NCBI GenBank assembly: GCA_037974665.1
Contig: CM075770.1
Span: 4,228,501 to 4,292,500, forward strand
DNA from: Ehretia macrophylla
Taxonomy: Eukaryota > Streptophyta > Magnoliopsida > Boraginales > Ehretiaceae
DNA: 64,000 bases
Direction of reading: 5' to 3'
Shown here one piece after another: positions 47,423 to 60,030 of the stretch. The position numbers were made by a program, and so were the translations under genes. Each line of letters starts with the position of its first letter. Position 1 is the first letter of the stretch. Below the pieces are notes generated by a model. It saw only the letters and a list, made by a program, of their open reading frames with translations. It was not told where the DNA came from and did not search any database.

Positions 47423-48540
47423 TTGGTTTGTTTGGCTTTATAATTTGAGTATCGCTTTTGCCCCTAAAAGTTGAATTCGAAAGGGTTAAAGTGTGAAAAT
47501 AGATTCGAAAGGGTTAGATTGTAAAAATAGATTGGATGAAAAAAGGTGTTTACTAGAATAGTATTCTATAATTTCTAAACCATCGTGGATTAAAAAGTAA
47601 TTTTACATGATCATTTATATTAACTTGGGTTTTTCAAATAATTAAATGAAGTTTTGATCATTCAAACCAAAATTGCCAATATAAAAACGGTTTTTTTCTC
47701 CCAAAATCATTTATAAGAAATTGCATTCTCAAAAATTATTTTAATTGCCCCTTAAATCTATTATACACTAAATCAATGTTTTCACATAATCATCACATTT
47801 AAATATAAAGGTCTATATATTGCAAGGGCATTTAATAGCTAGAATCTAAACCTCATTTGCAATTTGTGCACAATATAATAAACCTTTAAGCTACTCATAA
47901 CTCTTTGTTTTCCCTTTCTAAATGCGATGGGGATGGAAGCCACCTCTAAACATTTTCAAAACTTAACCTATAATTCAATTTTTAAGCTTTTTCTATATAT
48001 ATAAAAAAGTAATCCCATATTTAACTAAGGTTCTGAGTGTCCCAAATATTTGTTTATCCATATACAACATTTGTGATCTTTCCTTTCGTTGTTTTTCTTT
48101 TTTGTAGGTCTTTATTGTTTAAAAGAAAATGAGAAGCTAAACCTACTACCCAACTAATTAAATTTTTTACCAAATTATATAAAAATAGTATTGCATATTA
48201 CCTGAAATGATTTAAAAGAAAGAAAAAGAGAAAAAATTGAACTAAAAAGGAGAGGGCTTAAATATCGAAAATGAATCTCCTAATAACGTTATAAGAAAGA
48301 CTCATGTTTTCACTTGTTTTCTTTTAAAGACTCATGTTTTCACTCTTTTTCTTTTCCTCTCTCTTCCAAAACCCTGCAGTCAAATAGGAGACACTTTTGC
48401 AAATTGAAGCTCAAATTTTCCTAACGCACACACAAAAAAAGAATAGTTGTCTCTCTCAATGTAAACTTTTTTCACTTTTGTTTTTCACATTTCACCAAAA
48501 AAATAGTTTTGTTTTTGCACAGTGCATCCTCCGAAAGGAC
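47423..48540. other. Intergenic DNA, no gene seen
   Basis: AT-rich upstream region of the FDM1-like gene. No gene or complete element is recognised. Confidence 0.45.
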
Positions 48541-48650
48541 TAGGCCCAAATGCGAAGTAACTGGACATTAAGGCCCATAAAAAACTAAAAATTTTACCAA
48601 ATTATAATTTGGCGGACCACCATAAGCCCGTTGTGTTCGCGACGTAGGAG
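48541..48650 (+). promoter_or_regulatory. Site II elements in the FDM1-like promoter
   Basis: Two GGCCCA motifs (TAGGCCCAAA at about 48541 and AAGGCCCATAA at about 48570) lie just before the presumed transcription start. Site II (TGGGCY) motifs bind TCP factors and are typical for promoters of genes expressed in dividing cells. No TATA box is obvious. Confidence 0.5.
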
Positions 48651-50142
48651 ATAGTCTTCTCCTCTTCACACTTTGCTTAAGTTGTATTGGTACTATCACA
48701 TCGCATAGAAAAAGACCACCAGCAAAAATATCACAAACCACCGGTGGCTCAGCATCACCGGCCGGAGATCTTCGCCGCCGCCGCTTCACCACCACCTCTT
48801 GCATTCCGTCGCTACTACCAGTTCTCTAAATCTTCGCTTCTTGTTGTACGGTACGGACGCCTTCCATTTCTTCAACTAATGCGTTATATATATGTGTGTG
48901 TGTGTGTTTGTGTGTTTGTGCGTGTGCGTTCAAAGGTTTCACGTATGACATTAAGCTTTTTCTGAGTCGACTCGGTCTTACTGAGTCACTTCGGTCGTGC
49001 TGAGTCGGCTCAGTCCGTGGTATTTTCGTGCTCATGAGATGTCTTCTGTTGTGCATTTTTGAGCTTCGGTTATTGTAGCAAGGGGACTGGGTTGACTCGG
49101 AATGACTGAGTTTGAGTCACTCGGTTCATTCTGAGTTAACATCGCTGTACAATCTTTGAAAACATGTACTAAGTATGTGTATCTGTATTTACACGCAGCA
49201 TCTAAAGCTTCATGCATAAAGTTAAGCTTTTATTGTAATGAGTCGACTCATGCATACTTTGTGCAAATGAAAGGTTTTCATTGTGCACGTTTTATCCCCG
49301 ACGATTGTCACATGGAGACTGGGTTGACTCGAAATGACTGAGTTTGAGTAAACTCGGTCATAACCTCTAGACTCGGCTCATGTAGCATTTTTGGAAAATT
49401 TACCTTCTTAGCTTGTGGGTGTAGCAACTGTTGACTTGTTTTGAAGGCCATAAGGACTGAATCAACCAAAATGATTCATTTTTTTTGCGCTAAATGTTGT
49501 TCTGTGGCTGTATAATTTGTTATTGACTCTTAAAAGAATCAAATTGCACGTAATTGTAACAATGCAGCATTAGGAATTATCATTTTATTAGCTTATATTA
49601 TGGATTACATTTATGATTTTAGATTTTGACTTTGCTTTTGTACGGTAAATACTCCTTGTCAATCGTTATCATAACATCCCCTTATTGCTTTATGATGATT
49701 TTGGGTTCTCTAATTACTGTCAACACGGGTTTATGTATTTTAGTCCAGTTGAGTTGATAAGGCTGGATATTTTGGCAAGCTAATCATAGTAGACTGAGCT
49801 CAATATGTTTTCTGTCCAAAAGGGGAAGTAATTGAGTATTCTGTTCTCCTCTATACAATACGTAGACTGTCAAGAATTTTGATATTTTGGTTTTGAATTG
49901 TTTTTTGACATGATGCAAAATTGAATCCATCATGCAAATTTATTGCTTCAGTTACAGTTGCACTTCAAGGTTACTTTGCTAGTCTAGGTAATATACCTGG
50001 CCTTGTAAAATACTGCCCTGCACCTGCCCCTCAAATGTTATGTGTGACTTATGTATGTGTCCTCATTATCTTTCAAATTCACGATGTTGCTATTTAAAAG
50101 TTTTTCTAACATTTTGGTACTTGGTTTTGGCTGTCTGGTCAG
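48650..50142 (+). other. 5' UTR exon and 5' UTR intron of the FDM1-like gene
   Basis: A GC-richer stretch (about 48650-48850) with CCGGCCGGAGATC and CGCCGCCGCC looks like a leader exon ending at CTTGTTGTACG before GTACGG. The ATG at 50143 follows directly on TGTCTGGTCAG, an acceptor with a good pyrimidine tract. That implies an intron of about 1.3 kb ending one base before the start codon. The precise leader start and donor are inferred. Confidence 0.6.
48931..49380 (+). repeat. Degenerate duplication rich in GAGTCGACTC and ACTCGG motifs
   Basis: Two related blocks lie in the 5' UTR intron. GACTGGGTTGACTCG followed by AATGACTGAGTTTGAGT occurs at 49085 and at 49317. The palindrome GAGTCGACTC occurs at 48964 and 49240, each after TAAGCTTTT. 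Intervening spacing differs (232 and 276 bp), so there were later insertions or deletions. GAGTC/GACTC words are strongly over-represented over about 400 bp. Confidence 0.75.
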
Positions 50143-53100
50143 ATGGGCAGCAGCAGCTCAGACGAATTGTCTGATTTGAGCGAGTCAGAGATTGAGGAAT
50201 ACAAGGAAAAACCCTACCAGGAACTGCTGTCTGGAAAATATAAAGTAAAAGGTCCAAATGGAACCCTCAGGTGCCCTTTTTGTGCTGGTAAGAAGAAACA
50301 GGATTACAAGTATAAGGACCTTATGCAACATGCTACTGGGGTGGGTAAAGGCTCTGCCAACAGAAGTGCAATACAGAAGGCAAACCATCTGGCGCTTGCG
50401 AAGTATCTGGAAAACGAACTGGCGAATGAGGCTGAGCCACAACCTCAGCGTGTGGTTGCACTTGCACCTGCAGCTAAGGACGAGCGAACAGAATTGTATT
50501 GCTGGCCATGGACAGGTATTATTGTGAATATCATGAAAGAACCAGGGAATGAAAATGTTGTGGATAGTACTGGCTACTGGTTGACAAAGTTCTCCAAATA
50601 CAAGCCATTAGATGTCCATCTTTTCTGGGATGCCCAAGGGCAAACAGCGCAAGCTGTTTTGAAGTTTGATAGTGATTGGAGTGGTTTTAAAAATGCCATG
50701 GAATTTGAGAAGTCCTTTGAAGCTGGTAACTGCAGTAAGAAGGAATGGTGTACTCGTACAAATTCCCCTGGTTCAAGTGTTTATGGTTGGTTTGCACGTG
50801 AAGATGATTATAAGTCAGAAGGGCCAGTGGGTGTCTACCTTCGTGGGAACGGGGAGCTAAAAACAATCTCAGACCTGGTCAAGGAAGCTACGCAGGACAG
50901 AAACAAAATTGTGGCTAATTTAGCTAGTGAGATTGACTTGAGAAATGAAAATCTGGATGAGTTGCAGATAAAGTACAATGAGAAGACATTGAATCTGAGC
51001 AGGATGCTTGAGGAGAAAGATATACTACATCGTGCATTTTATGAAGGTTCCTTTATGTCTCTGCCTGTCTCTTGTTCCCACTGTTTGTTTTAGCTATCTC
51101 ACTTTTATAAATTGGAATTCTTTAGTTATCTTTTAAGTAAAGGTGTACACAGGTTCTGATATGTTTGATCCTGCATGTTCTGATCCTTTCAGAAACAAGA
51201 AAGATGCAAAGGGTTGCCAGAGAGCATGTTCAGAGGGTTCTTGATGAACAGGAGAAGTTAAACTCCGAGTTGGAGAACAAGAAGAGACAGCTGGATTCCT
51301 GGAGCAGAGAATTGAATAAACGTGAAGCCTTAACTGAACGTGAGAGGCAGAAACTTGAAGAGGAGAAGAAAAAGGTGATTATAATTTTCATATCAGATGT
51401 AAACATTATCCTTTTCCTCCTTAGATGGATAAATTAATTGTATTATAGTGATATAGATAATTGTATTATAGTTATATAGATATCTGCAGTAATTTCCCTG
51501 GGGATTGATCCGACTGCAAGATAGGCAGTACCTTCTTTTTGTTTTGTCAATTGTGTATTACAAGGGTTCCTGTTGTCTGAGACAGAATTAGGTATTATAG
51601 CTTGATCATAATTTTTTGCTGATAGCTGATAAAAATATCTGACCCTTTTTCTCTCAAAATGTAATTTCTTTCAGAATGATGTGAGGAACAATGCACTTCA
51701 GATGGCTTCTGAGGAGCAGAGAAAAGCTGACGAGAACGTCTTGAGGCTAGTTGAAGAGCAGAAGGTGTGTTGCTTTTGATTAGTCTTTTAGTTTGCTTTT
51801 ATCATTTGTTGACTGCCTGCAAAAAGTTATATGTATTACCAATTTCATTGTTTGAAAAAAAAATATGTTTTACTCTTCTAAAATAAAACTGGGTCGTTCC
51901 ATGTTCAGAGGGAGAAGGAGGAAGCTTTAAAGAAGATACTTGAGTTAGAAAGAGATTTAGATGCCAAACAAAAATTGGAAATGGAAATTGCAGAGCTTAA
52001 AGGAAAACTAGAGGTGATGAAGCATCTGGGAGATGATGCAGCTGTTCAGAAGAAAATCAAAGAATTGGATGCAGAATTGGAAGAGAAGATTGAGGAAATG
52101 GGAAGTGTGGAGGAATTAAACAGCACACTTCTTACCAAAGAACGTCAAAGTAATGATGAGCTACAAAGTGCTCGTAAAGAATTGATAGCGGTATGAAAAC
52201 TTCTGATGTTACTTGATTTCTTCAAGCCATATATTAGATAGGAAATCTGTTCATTTAACTTTTAAAAAAATGAGGTAGCTTGCACAACTGAAAGCTTTTA
52301 CGCTGCATATAGTGGCCTCAGTGTTTCATGTTGTATGAAAAATATTATATAGAGCTCAGTGTTTCCTCTTGTATGAAAAATGTTAAAAGAGATTGGTTAG
52401 GGCGAGACATGAAAATGATCTTTCTGTCCCAGCAGGAAGTAAACATAGTATATTGTCAGGAGAAAATCATCTTACTACTATCAGAGAAAGGAAATGTCTG
52501 CTGATTGAAATGTTATCAAGTTAGTGAATGGTATTGTTATCAAATTGTTGGGTCATCTTTCTATATTGATTCATGGTAGCATATTTCATAGCCTTATTAC
52601 TTCATGCAGTCAATTCTCTGCATTGGTTTTATAATCACTATGTTTGATTCCCTCTCTTCCATACATGCAGGGCTTGAGGGAGATGCTGTCGAGTAACAGA
52701 GCACACATTGGGATAAAAAGCATGGGAGAAGTTGATGTGAAGACCTTTCAGAATGCATGTAAGGAGAGATTTTCCCCTGAAGAAGCTGAATTCAAGGCCT
52801 TAGAACTATGCTCCTTGTGGCAGGAGAAAGTGAAAGATTCGGCTTGGCATCCCTTCAAAGTTATACAGATCGACGAGTCAAACATTGAGGTGGTTATCAA
52901 TTGTCTTTGCTTGATCTTATTTGTACTTTTGACTTGGTGATCTTCTCGTTGCTTTTAATTCTTGCTAAAATAATATAAGACCTTTGAGCATGACTTAGTT
53001 CATCTAGAAGCTCTGCTCCCCAATCTTTCCACTTGTTAAAAGAAATTAATGTGTTCAATAATGCAGAAAGTGTTGAATGAGGATGATGAGACTCTACGAG

Positions 53101-53294
53101 AGCTTAAGGAGGAGTGGGGTGATGATATCTACAATTCAGTAACTAAAGCCTTGAAGGAGGTGGAAGAGTACAATCCTAGTGGCAGATATATTGTTCCGGA
53201 GCTATGGAACTTCAAAGAAGACAGGAAGGCCACATTGAAGGAAGTAATCAGCTACATATTCAAGCAATTGAAGACGGCCAAGCGCAAGAGATGA
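50143..53294 (+). CDS. FDM1: FDM1/IDN2-like XS-XH domain protein of RNA-directed DNA methylation
   Basis: Six coding exons (50143-51046, 51193-51374, 51675-51764, 51909-52190, 52671-52889, 53067-53294) join in frame to 634 residues, a normal length for FDM1-type proteins. These proteins bind double-stranded RNA with a 5' overhang and act with IDN2 in the nucleus downstream of siRNA production, helping set DNA methylation. The zf-XS part is at about 40-82 (CPFC with C44 and C47, H63). The XS RNA-binding domain is at about 115-232 ([29 protein letters not shown]). A long charged coiled coil for dimerisation runs about 255-500. The XH domain is at about 500-634 ([33 protein letters not shown]). 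It ends in a basic tail KRKR. The start Met is directly after the 5' UTR intron. Whether it is the true FDM1 orthologue or another FDM cannot be decided here. Confidence 0.95.
52314..52392 (+). repeat. Short tandem duplication in an FDM1-like intron
   Basis: CTCAGTGTTTC plus TTGTATGAAAAAT occurs at about 52318 and again about 40 bp later. It is intronic with no evident role. Confidence 0.7.
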
Positions 53295-56267
53295 GGTTTG
53301 AGATGTGTACATTTATTACGCTCTTTCACTAGCTTAATTTGACAAGTAGATGATATTATGATCCAAGTGCTACGGACCCATTACTGGCTCAAGTAAAGAT
53401 TCTTGAAATGTATATTATGTTTCGAGGTCCTTGATATTGAGATTTTATTAATGGAGAGCCTGTTGTAAAACCATTTAATCTGGATTTTGCCTGACCCAAA
53501 TCACTAAATACTCATATTTAATCTCTCTCTTTCATCCTCTTTTTCCTTCCAATTTCTTGGTCACTTCTTGCCTATTTTTTCCAAAACCTGCTTCGGGGAA
53601 GAAATGTCGCTGGGAGATTCCTTTGTTCTTTCATACTGCTGGATTTACTTATATGTGCTTAAGCTCTCTCCATTCCTGCCCCATGACAACGTTTTTGCCA
53701 GCTAATAGCATCATAAATCAAATGCGTGAACCTAATATTATCACTTGAATGTTGTTTTTTTTCCAACTTTCTATTGAACCTGATTTGAAGCTGTATTTCA
53801 TGCCTTTTGCAGGGATCAGGTAAGTCAGCTCAAGCTCCAATAGCTACTGCATGATTTGAAGAACTATATTTAACATTTACTTTAGGTATGTCTATCATGA
53901 AGCAAACTAGTGCAAACTGATCTTTAGTCTAACTTTGACTTGACATTATGAAAAATTGGAGACTTATTTTCATGCACCTCGTTCCTATCTTACTTTTTGT
54001 TTGTGAGGCCCTTGAGCCTTGTCGATTAATTTTGGTTGCTGGGAAAATATGAAAATGGTAAGAGCACACGAGAAAATGTAGAGGTGCATAAGAATGACAC
54101 GGGACTTATTATTCTCCCTTCATACTACCAGAAAATGAGCGGCCCCTGACATGGAGACCCTGTGTAAAAGGGACTCCATTCGCGTTCGGGCATTCTGACA
54201 AGTACAGAATGTACTTTAGAATGCTGGGTGCCCGTGGGAACGTGTGCATGAACAAGCATGCTACATATACAGACGGCATATAGCACGTAGAACCGCATTG
54301 TTACACATACATCCAGCACACCCGTGACAGTACACGGGTGAGCCTCCCTTAAACACACAGATACCAACATACAGAGCTCAGAAGACAAATATGAGCTAGC
54401 CAGAATCATCCTTTAGTCAATAATAGAGAATATTGTACAGTCCGTCTAAAGTAGGGCTTTATGAAACCCTCCAAGATAACAAATAAAACAGGATTTCTTT
54501 AACCAGGAAGCAATCCTTTTCAGGGAGATCAAATATCGATGTGCAGATTGTTTGGCAAATTTAGGCCTCCCACTTGGCAGGCATAGAATTTAAAGTGCTC
54601 CTGTTGCTCTTGGCCTCTACTAGATAGAGATCGAAGGTGCGAAAAGTCCCCAAGACTGGTTGTGAATTAATTCTCGGCTTCGGCCTCTCATATGATAAAA
54701 AGCAAAGACAATAAAAAGATCAAATATCAAAAACAGAGTCCCAGTGATTTTTGGGGCAAAAATGAAAGAAAATCATAAAATATAATTGTAGAAACACCAA
54801 AATACTAACTTCTAAACCGTCTAATGATGCATATTTTCAGTGATGATGCCATAAACACACGGAATTGGAACCTTCGCAGCAGCAACCAAAATCAGTCCAA
54901 AATTTTCACCCCACCTACTTTTGCCAGCCAACTGTTGACGAGAAATGTCATTCGAAATTCTGAAATAGAGACAAAAAATGTAGAACTAAATTAAATCATG
55001 TCTTATTTTATTAGGTAAGATCGACTATATGTATCAGATGATGTTTATGTCAAAAACTTTTTCTTCTTTACTTACGTGACACGAGATCTCATTTAATTGT
55101 CTTCTTTAGCTTATCTTAAGTTTTGCTCTGCCCATTGTACGGTGTGTTACAACCATACCTTCCATCTTCTAACAATTAGCTCCAACGGTCATATAACTTG
55201 TTTTGATTGATTTTCTCCAAAAACAATGGTCCTCTCTTGAGAGTATCATGTCGGCAACCCAGGTTAAAGGAACAGACCAACCTAGGTAAGGTTGTCCTTA
55301 GTAGAGTCTTTAAAGTAGAGACTCTACTAAGGACAGCCTAATAGAGACCCAAACAAAATCCATGTCGGCAATGAGAAGCAAGAAAAAAGAATGAGATAGG
55401 TGTGGTTTCACCTTTAACCTTCATATGAATACACAACCTCACCAAATAAAAATCTTTAAGACTACTCAAGTATCCCACTCAATTTAGAAGTAGACATCTT
55501 CAACAAACACAAACAAGTTCTACTTAGGTTAACAAATTGAGAAGACGACCAAATCAAATCAAGTCTTATGTCACTAGATGGAATAGACTAGGCTATGTGA
55601 ATCGAACGACGCGACTCATTACTCTCGAGAGCAACAAGACTAAGGAGAAGCAAATACATAAAAACCATTTAGAGTTTCTATCTCCTATGACTCAGCAATA
55701 AACCCCAAAGGAGCACCAGAATCATCCTACCTAAAAGCTTCATCGATTAAATCGCCTTAAATTACTGATCAAATACAAAAGCTAAGCGCTCTGTCCTAAT
55801 CATTACATTAGAGGTGTGTGGAGGGCACACAAACTCCTCTCACATGCAGGACGTTTTTAAGTGTTTTCCGAAACTGAAAAGAGAAAAAAAGGCATACATC
55901 AAACGGAGTATAACAGAATTGGGGTATGCATTCAGGCAGAACATCACCTTTGCTTCTTATAAGCCCGTATTAGTGAAAGGCCGAGTCAAGAAGATATATG
56001 AGCAACTATTATCTGAAAGAACCCATAAAAATGAAAACCTTTCTAAGTGGGCAAGTGCAATGAAAAATGGTCAAAGAACAAGGAAAGAGCGATGTAAAAT
56101 AAACCCAATGAAAGGGTATTTTCATAAATTAACTTCTTTTCTATTCAAAAGTTTACAAAGAGGTGTGGCATACACACAGCAGCACACATTGTACACAAAC
56201 ATCTATCTCTTAATTTTTTTTCACATATTTTTCATTTTTTATTTTATTTTTTGAATTTTTTTTTTTT
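53295..56267. other. Convergent spacer between FDM1-like and CAF1 genes
   Basis: The left part should hold the 3' UTR of the FDM1-like gene and the right part that of CAF1. No gene is recognised. The 146-codon open frame at 55814-56254 runs antisense to the presumed CAF1 3' UTR and has no family resemblance. A perfect 17-bp hairpin is listed separately. Confidence 0.45.
55293..55335. repeat. Perfect 17-bp inverted repeat, 9-nt loop
   Basis: TGTCCTTAGTAGAGTCT at 55293-55309 is followed after TTAAAGTAG by its exact inverted complement at 55319-55335. No T run follows, and the site is about 930 bp beyond the CAF1 stop codon on that gene's downstream side. Confidence 0.85.
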
Positions 56268-57089
56268 TCAATGAGTATTCTGTCCATTCTCACCTAGACC
56301 ATACAACACACCGGCGTACTTCTCCAGTGAACCGCTAAAGAAGTTCTCTTTCAACTTCCTGAATGTACAAGATGTAAGCAAGCTATCCGAACCGGCCTGA
56401 TGGCAAACACCAACTCTCTCAACCTCCAACAACTCCGCAAGCTTGTTCAACCCGCCATGGAGGCTGTTGCAGAACTTCATCAAATGCTTGATATCATAAA
56501 TGACCGGGAAGTACGTATTGATGAGGGTAAAGAACCCAGCCTGTGTATCAGGCAAGTTCTGGCAAGTCAAGAGCTTGAGCAAGTACCCGAAATCATATCC
56601 ACTATGGAAAGTCACCCAATATACACTATCATTCAACACAATCCCTGATGACATCAAGAGCTCCCCGAAGCGCTTGGCATCTATACCCTTCTCGATGTTC
56701 TTGTTGAAATCAATGCCACTCTGGCGCAACAACTCGATTGAATCATTCGCGAAAACATCCTCATTGGGGTTGAATTCGCGAAAGTTGAATTGCCAAATAC
56801 AGTACTTATCTGTACCACATTTAGGCAAGTTCCCTTTTTCGTCCGAAAAGGTAAGGCCTAACTGGATCAACTTCAACATGTCTACATTGTCCTTAAGAGT
56901 CTGATAATGATAATCTGTACTAGTCTTGAAATTGCCTACCGGGCGAATAACAACGCCTGGAAACTCAGTATCCATAGCTATATAAGGATATTCATCAACA
57001 ATTTCACGAATCAATGCAAACTCTTGCACAAGATTATCATTCCAAACCTCTCTAATCTGAATTGAATCAGTTTTGGGCAAAAGCGACAT
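56268..57089 (-). CDS. CAF1: CCR4-associated factor 1 (CAF1/POP2) deadenylase
   Basis: An intronless coding region of 273 residues encodes a DEDD-type 3'-5' exoribonuclease, the catalytic partner in the CCR4-NOT complex that shortens mRNA poly(A) tails in the cytoplasm. The active-site residues are present: D40 and E42 in [11 protein letters not shown]166 in SGYDFGYLL, and D235 with H230 in [11 protein letters not shown]. Other family stretches are [22 protein letters not shown] (split over 60-81), IWQFNFREF and DIKHLMKF. Length fits plant CAF1 proteins of about 270-290 residues with little extra sequence. The start codon is the first Met before SLLPK. An intron of about 119 bp probably lies in the 5' UTR. 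Intron-poor CAF1 genes are common in plants and many are stress-inducible; inducibility here is not shown. Confidence 0.96.
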   Translation of the reverse strand: MSLLPKTDSIQIREVWNDNLVQEFALIREIVDEYPYIAMDTEFPGVVIRPVGNFKTSTDYHYQTLKDNVDMLKLIQLGLTFSDEKGNLPKCGTDKYCIWQFNFREFNPNEDVFANDSIELLRQSGIDFNKNIEKGIDAKRFGELLMSSGIVLNDSVYWVTFHSGYDFGYLLKLLTCQNLPDTQAGFFTLINTYFPVIYDIKHLMKFCNSLHGGLNKLAELLEVERVGVCHQAGSDSLLTSCTFRKLKENFFSGSLEKYAGVLYGLGENGQNTH

Positions 57090-57480
57090 TTCTTCAAAAT
57101 CAAAGCCCTTCTCAGCAAAAAAAAAAAAACAGATACAAACTACTCAAAATCTTTCACCTGACCATAAAAATTGAATCTTTCTGAAAATCTGCAGCAACCC
57201 CAGATATTATCTCCCCAGATCTGCAACAAAATCAAGAAAAAAAAAAACCAAAAATTTAGCGAAATATCAACCAGAAAGAAAAATCTAATCTTTTTGGCTA
57301 ATAAATCAAAAAAAAGTGTTGATTGATATTGAATTTTACCTTATATTGAAGAAAGTTTCAAACTTTGACCCAAAAATCACTGATTGGAAATTAACCCAAT
57401 CTTTCAAATTTCATTCATTTAATATATGTATATATGTGTGTATAAATATATATATAGAGAGGGCTTGGGTGTTCAATAAG
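57090..57480 (-). promoter_or_regulatory. CAF1 leader with 5' UTR intron and TA-rich core promoter
   Basis: On the minus strand, TATAAGGTAAAATTC (donor at 57339) and TTTTGTTGCAG (acceptor ending at 57221) fit an intron of 119 nt in the leader. An alternative acceptor TTTTCAG lies near 57182. Upstream, 57425-57465 contains TATATATATTTATAC and a run of TATATA that could serve as TATA box. A GA-repeat lies farther upstream at about 57570-57582. Confidence 0.5.
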
Positions 57481-57599
57481 GCGGCGAAGAGATGAAATTT
57501 TAGGGCAATGAAGGGTTATTTATCTTATTAAAGAAAGTTTCTAGAAAGAGAAGCTGTGGAGATTTTTAGACAGAGAGAGAGATTGGTGAACGCAGATGG

Positions 57600-58730
57600 G
57601 GATGGTGGGACCCTTCTTCTGTGCACCTCCCTACACACACCAACAAAAGTTATTTTTTTATACATCAAAATTGTGATTTTTTTGTTTTTGTTTCTTTCTT
57701 TTTTTTAAACATTTTTTTAATGTTTTATGTCAGAAAGAAGATGCAGAAAAAGAAGGATGATTTTTTTTTTCAATAAAAGAGGGATGATTCAAAAAAATGA
57801 TATTTTTTGTGTGTGTAAAAAATTTATGGAAATTTATGATTTTTTTTTGGGAATAAAAGAAGGCCTATGGGTTTGCTAATGGTGGGGACCAAGCATAATG
57901 GGAGGAATTAATGATTGAATGTGTGTGGTGAGGTGCAGAAAAGGTCGGTTTTGAATTTCTTTTTCTTTTCTTTTTTTAAAATTTCTTGAGGTGGTTTATA
58001 TAGAGGTTTCAAAAGAAAGGTAAAAAGTTGACCATTTTAAACTGCCACAAGTTTGGTAAATGGTAAGCATAAAAAATACCAAAAAATTAGAAGGAATAAG
58101 AACAAGAGGGAGGTGTGACTACAAAATTCTGTTATTTTTAGAAGAACTTGTTTTGGATTGTATTTCTCTTTATCTATTTATATGCATGGTCAACTGCTAG
58201 CAGTTTTTACAATTTTTTATTATTCAAGGGAATATTAAATTGTTTAAAATATTACACATGAGAATAAATCTCGAACCTCTCATATCTATAACGAGAATTA
58301 TATCATTAAACCAAATAGCTAGTGGTCAGTTTTTACAGTTTCTCAAATTTGTCAAACATTTGATGAAATCTTGTGGCTTAAATGAAAACAATAGGTTGCT
58401 TGTTTTCAATATTTGTTGAAGTGATTAGTACAAGACCTTGTTTAATTTTTCAGCCAAAATGGGCAAGATAGATTTTGAGCAAAAATTGATGATAGCGAAA
58501 CGATGATGAAGTAATAATAAAATGATTAAGATTATTAAGTTTGGAGATTAAATAATTGTATCATTATTTCATTAATATTGATCTCTCTTATAATATTATT
58601 TATCGTAATATTATCACGTTATGAGATAATTTAAATTCAATCTTGTGATTATTAACCATCATATGTTCCTTTCAAATAAATGGGAAAATAATTTACAGGA
58701 TCTCTTTATACAAAAGAGCATATGCACATT
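57600..58730. other. Upstream flank of CAF1, no gene seen
   Basis: T- and A-rich sequence with no recognisable gene or complete element. Confidence 0.45.
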
Positions 58731-58736
58731 AACAGT

Positions 58737-59640
58737 ATTTTTGTGTCAATTCCATCTAGTCTTTGGATTCAAATCACTAACAGTATTGTTGCGTCACTTC
58801 CATGTAGTGTCTGCATTCAAATCATTATAGCATATGTAAAAGAAAGTGAGAATAGCATGAATAGTCTCTATTGTTTTTAAAAAATTTAGTTTAATCTGTA
58901 TTGTTTTAAAATCTTTAAACGGCTTCCTGATATTTTTTAAAATATTCAGTTTAGTCTTTATTATTTTAAAAGATTTAAAAAAGTCTTTAATATTTTTTAA
59001 AAAGTTTAAAAAGGTCCCCAATATTTTTTAAAAGGTTCAAAAAGGTTCTTAATATTTTTCAAAATTTTTGGTTAGTCCTTATTGTTTTAAAAAGTTTAAA
59101 AAGGTCCACAATGCTTTCCAAAAAATTCAAACTGGTTCTCACCGTCAAAATAACTATTAACTTTGACAGACTCTTTTCATAATACAGTCTGACACGTGGC
59201 ATAATTTAATTGGTTTGCTACGAATATGCAAAACAACATTATATGGGCTATCTTCTTCCTCATGCCATTCGAATAAAAATTACAAATTATACATAATCTT
59301 TAAAAAATCATAACTACTTCAATTTTTGTCCAAATTTTATAAAATTTGGTCTGTTAGAATCAAAATTTTAAGGAGAATTCATAATTTGTAATGGTCACAT
59401 GATTTAAATTTAAAAAAATATATATATTTCTTTTACCGAAGTTGTCTTTCAAAGACTGGTCAACTATTTATTGATTTGAACTTTTATGAAACAATAGGGA
59501 CTAATTTAAATCCTTTTAAATAATGGGGACTATTTTGAATAAAAATGAAACAATGGGGACCATTGCTACCATTTTCCCTAAAAGAAACTGATCTTTTTGT
59601 GTCAATTCCACCTAGTATTCAAATCAACAATATGTATAAG
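58737..59640. repeat. Decayed inverted-repeat element flanked by related direct repeats
   Basis: The block 58855-59570 has ends that are inverted relatives: GAATAGTCTCTATTGTTTTT on the left, and AAACAATGGGGACCATTGCTA on the right. The left half contains about eight degenerate copies of a unit such as TTTAAAAAGGTCCNNAATATTTTT. Outside, TTTTGTGTCAATTCCATCTAG (58738) recurs as GCGTCACTTCCATGTAG at 58790 and as TTTTGTGTCAATTCCACCTAG at 59599. So a pre-existing duplication was split by the insertion. Superfamily unclear. Confidence 0.5.
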
Positions 59641-60030
59641 ATGGAAATTAACTTGATGATGAGATGGAAGCTTTATTGAATCAAATGCGGCTTTATAGGC
59701 CAAAGATTATGTGAAACGGTTGAATAGCAACTTGTTATTTTTAATAATTTTGAATTTGCATCTCTATCCTCTTTATCACAAATATCGCATGGTCCTTTAC
59801 TAATTAAGAGCATGAGTTGTACTAGCTAATGTAAGAAAATTTGTGATTTTGAGATGAATTTAATATTGTCCTGTCTATGAAAGTTCATCATTGTTAAAAA
59901 CAAATAAAATAAACCTTGACCCTGCCCCTTTCCCCTTCCCTCTTTTTCTTTCATTGGGTCAACCCCTCCGTATTTTAATTTTTCACCTCGTGCATGCACT
60001 CTGTTAAGAATTATAGGTTTCTATCTTAAA

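Noticed and set aside
53811..53827. TTTTGCAG/GGATCAG/GTAAGTCAG, looking like a 7-nt exon
   Set aside because: It lies after the FDM1-like stop codon with no frame to join; both splice words can occur by chance.
55814..56254. 146-codon frame starting MCGGHTNSS
   Set aside because: Antisense to the CAF1 3' flank, ends in a hydrophobic AT-rich run, no family resemblance. A real small gene cannot be fully excluded.
56500..56904. 134-codon plus-strand frame
   Set aside because: It is a shadow of the conserved CAF1 coding strand.
57104..57150. A tract after CTTCTCAGC in the CAF1 leader as another micro-insert
   Set aside because: The only flanking repeat (TCAAAATC) would put the A tract in the middle of the insert, not at its end.
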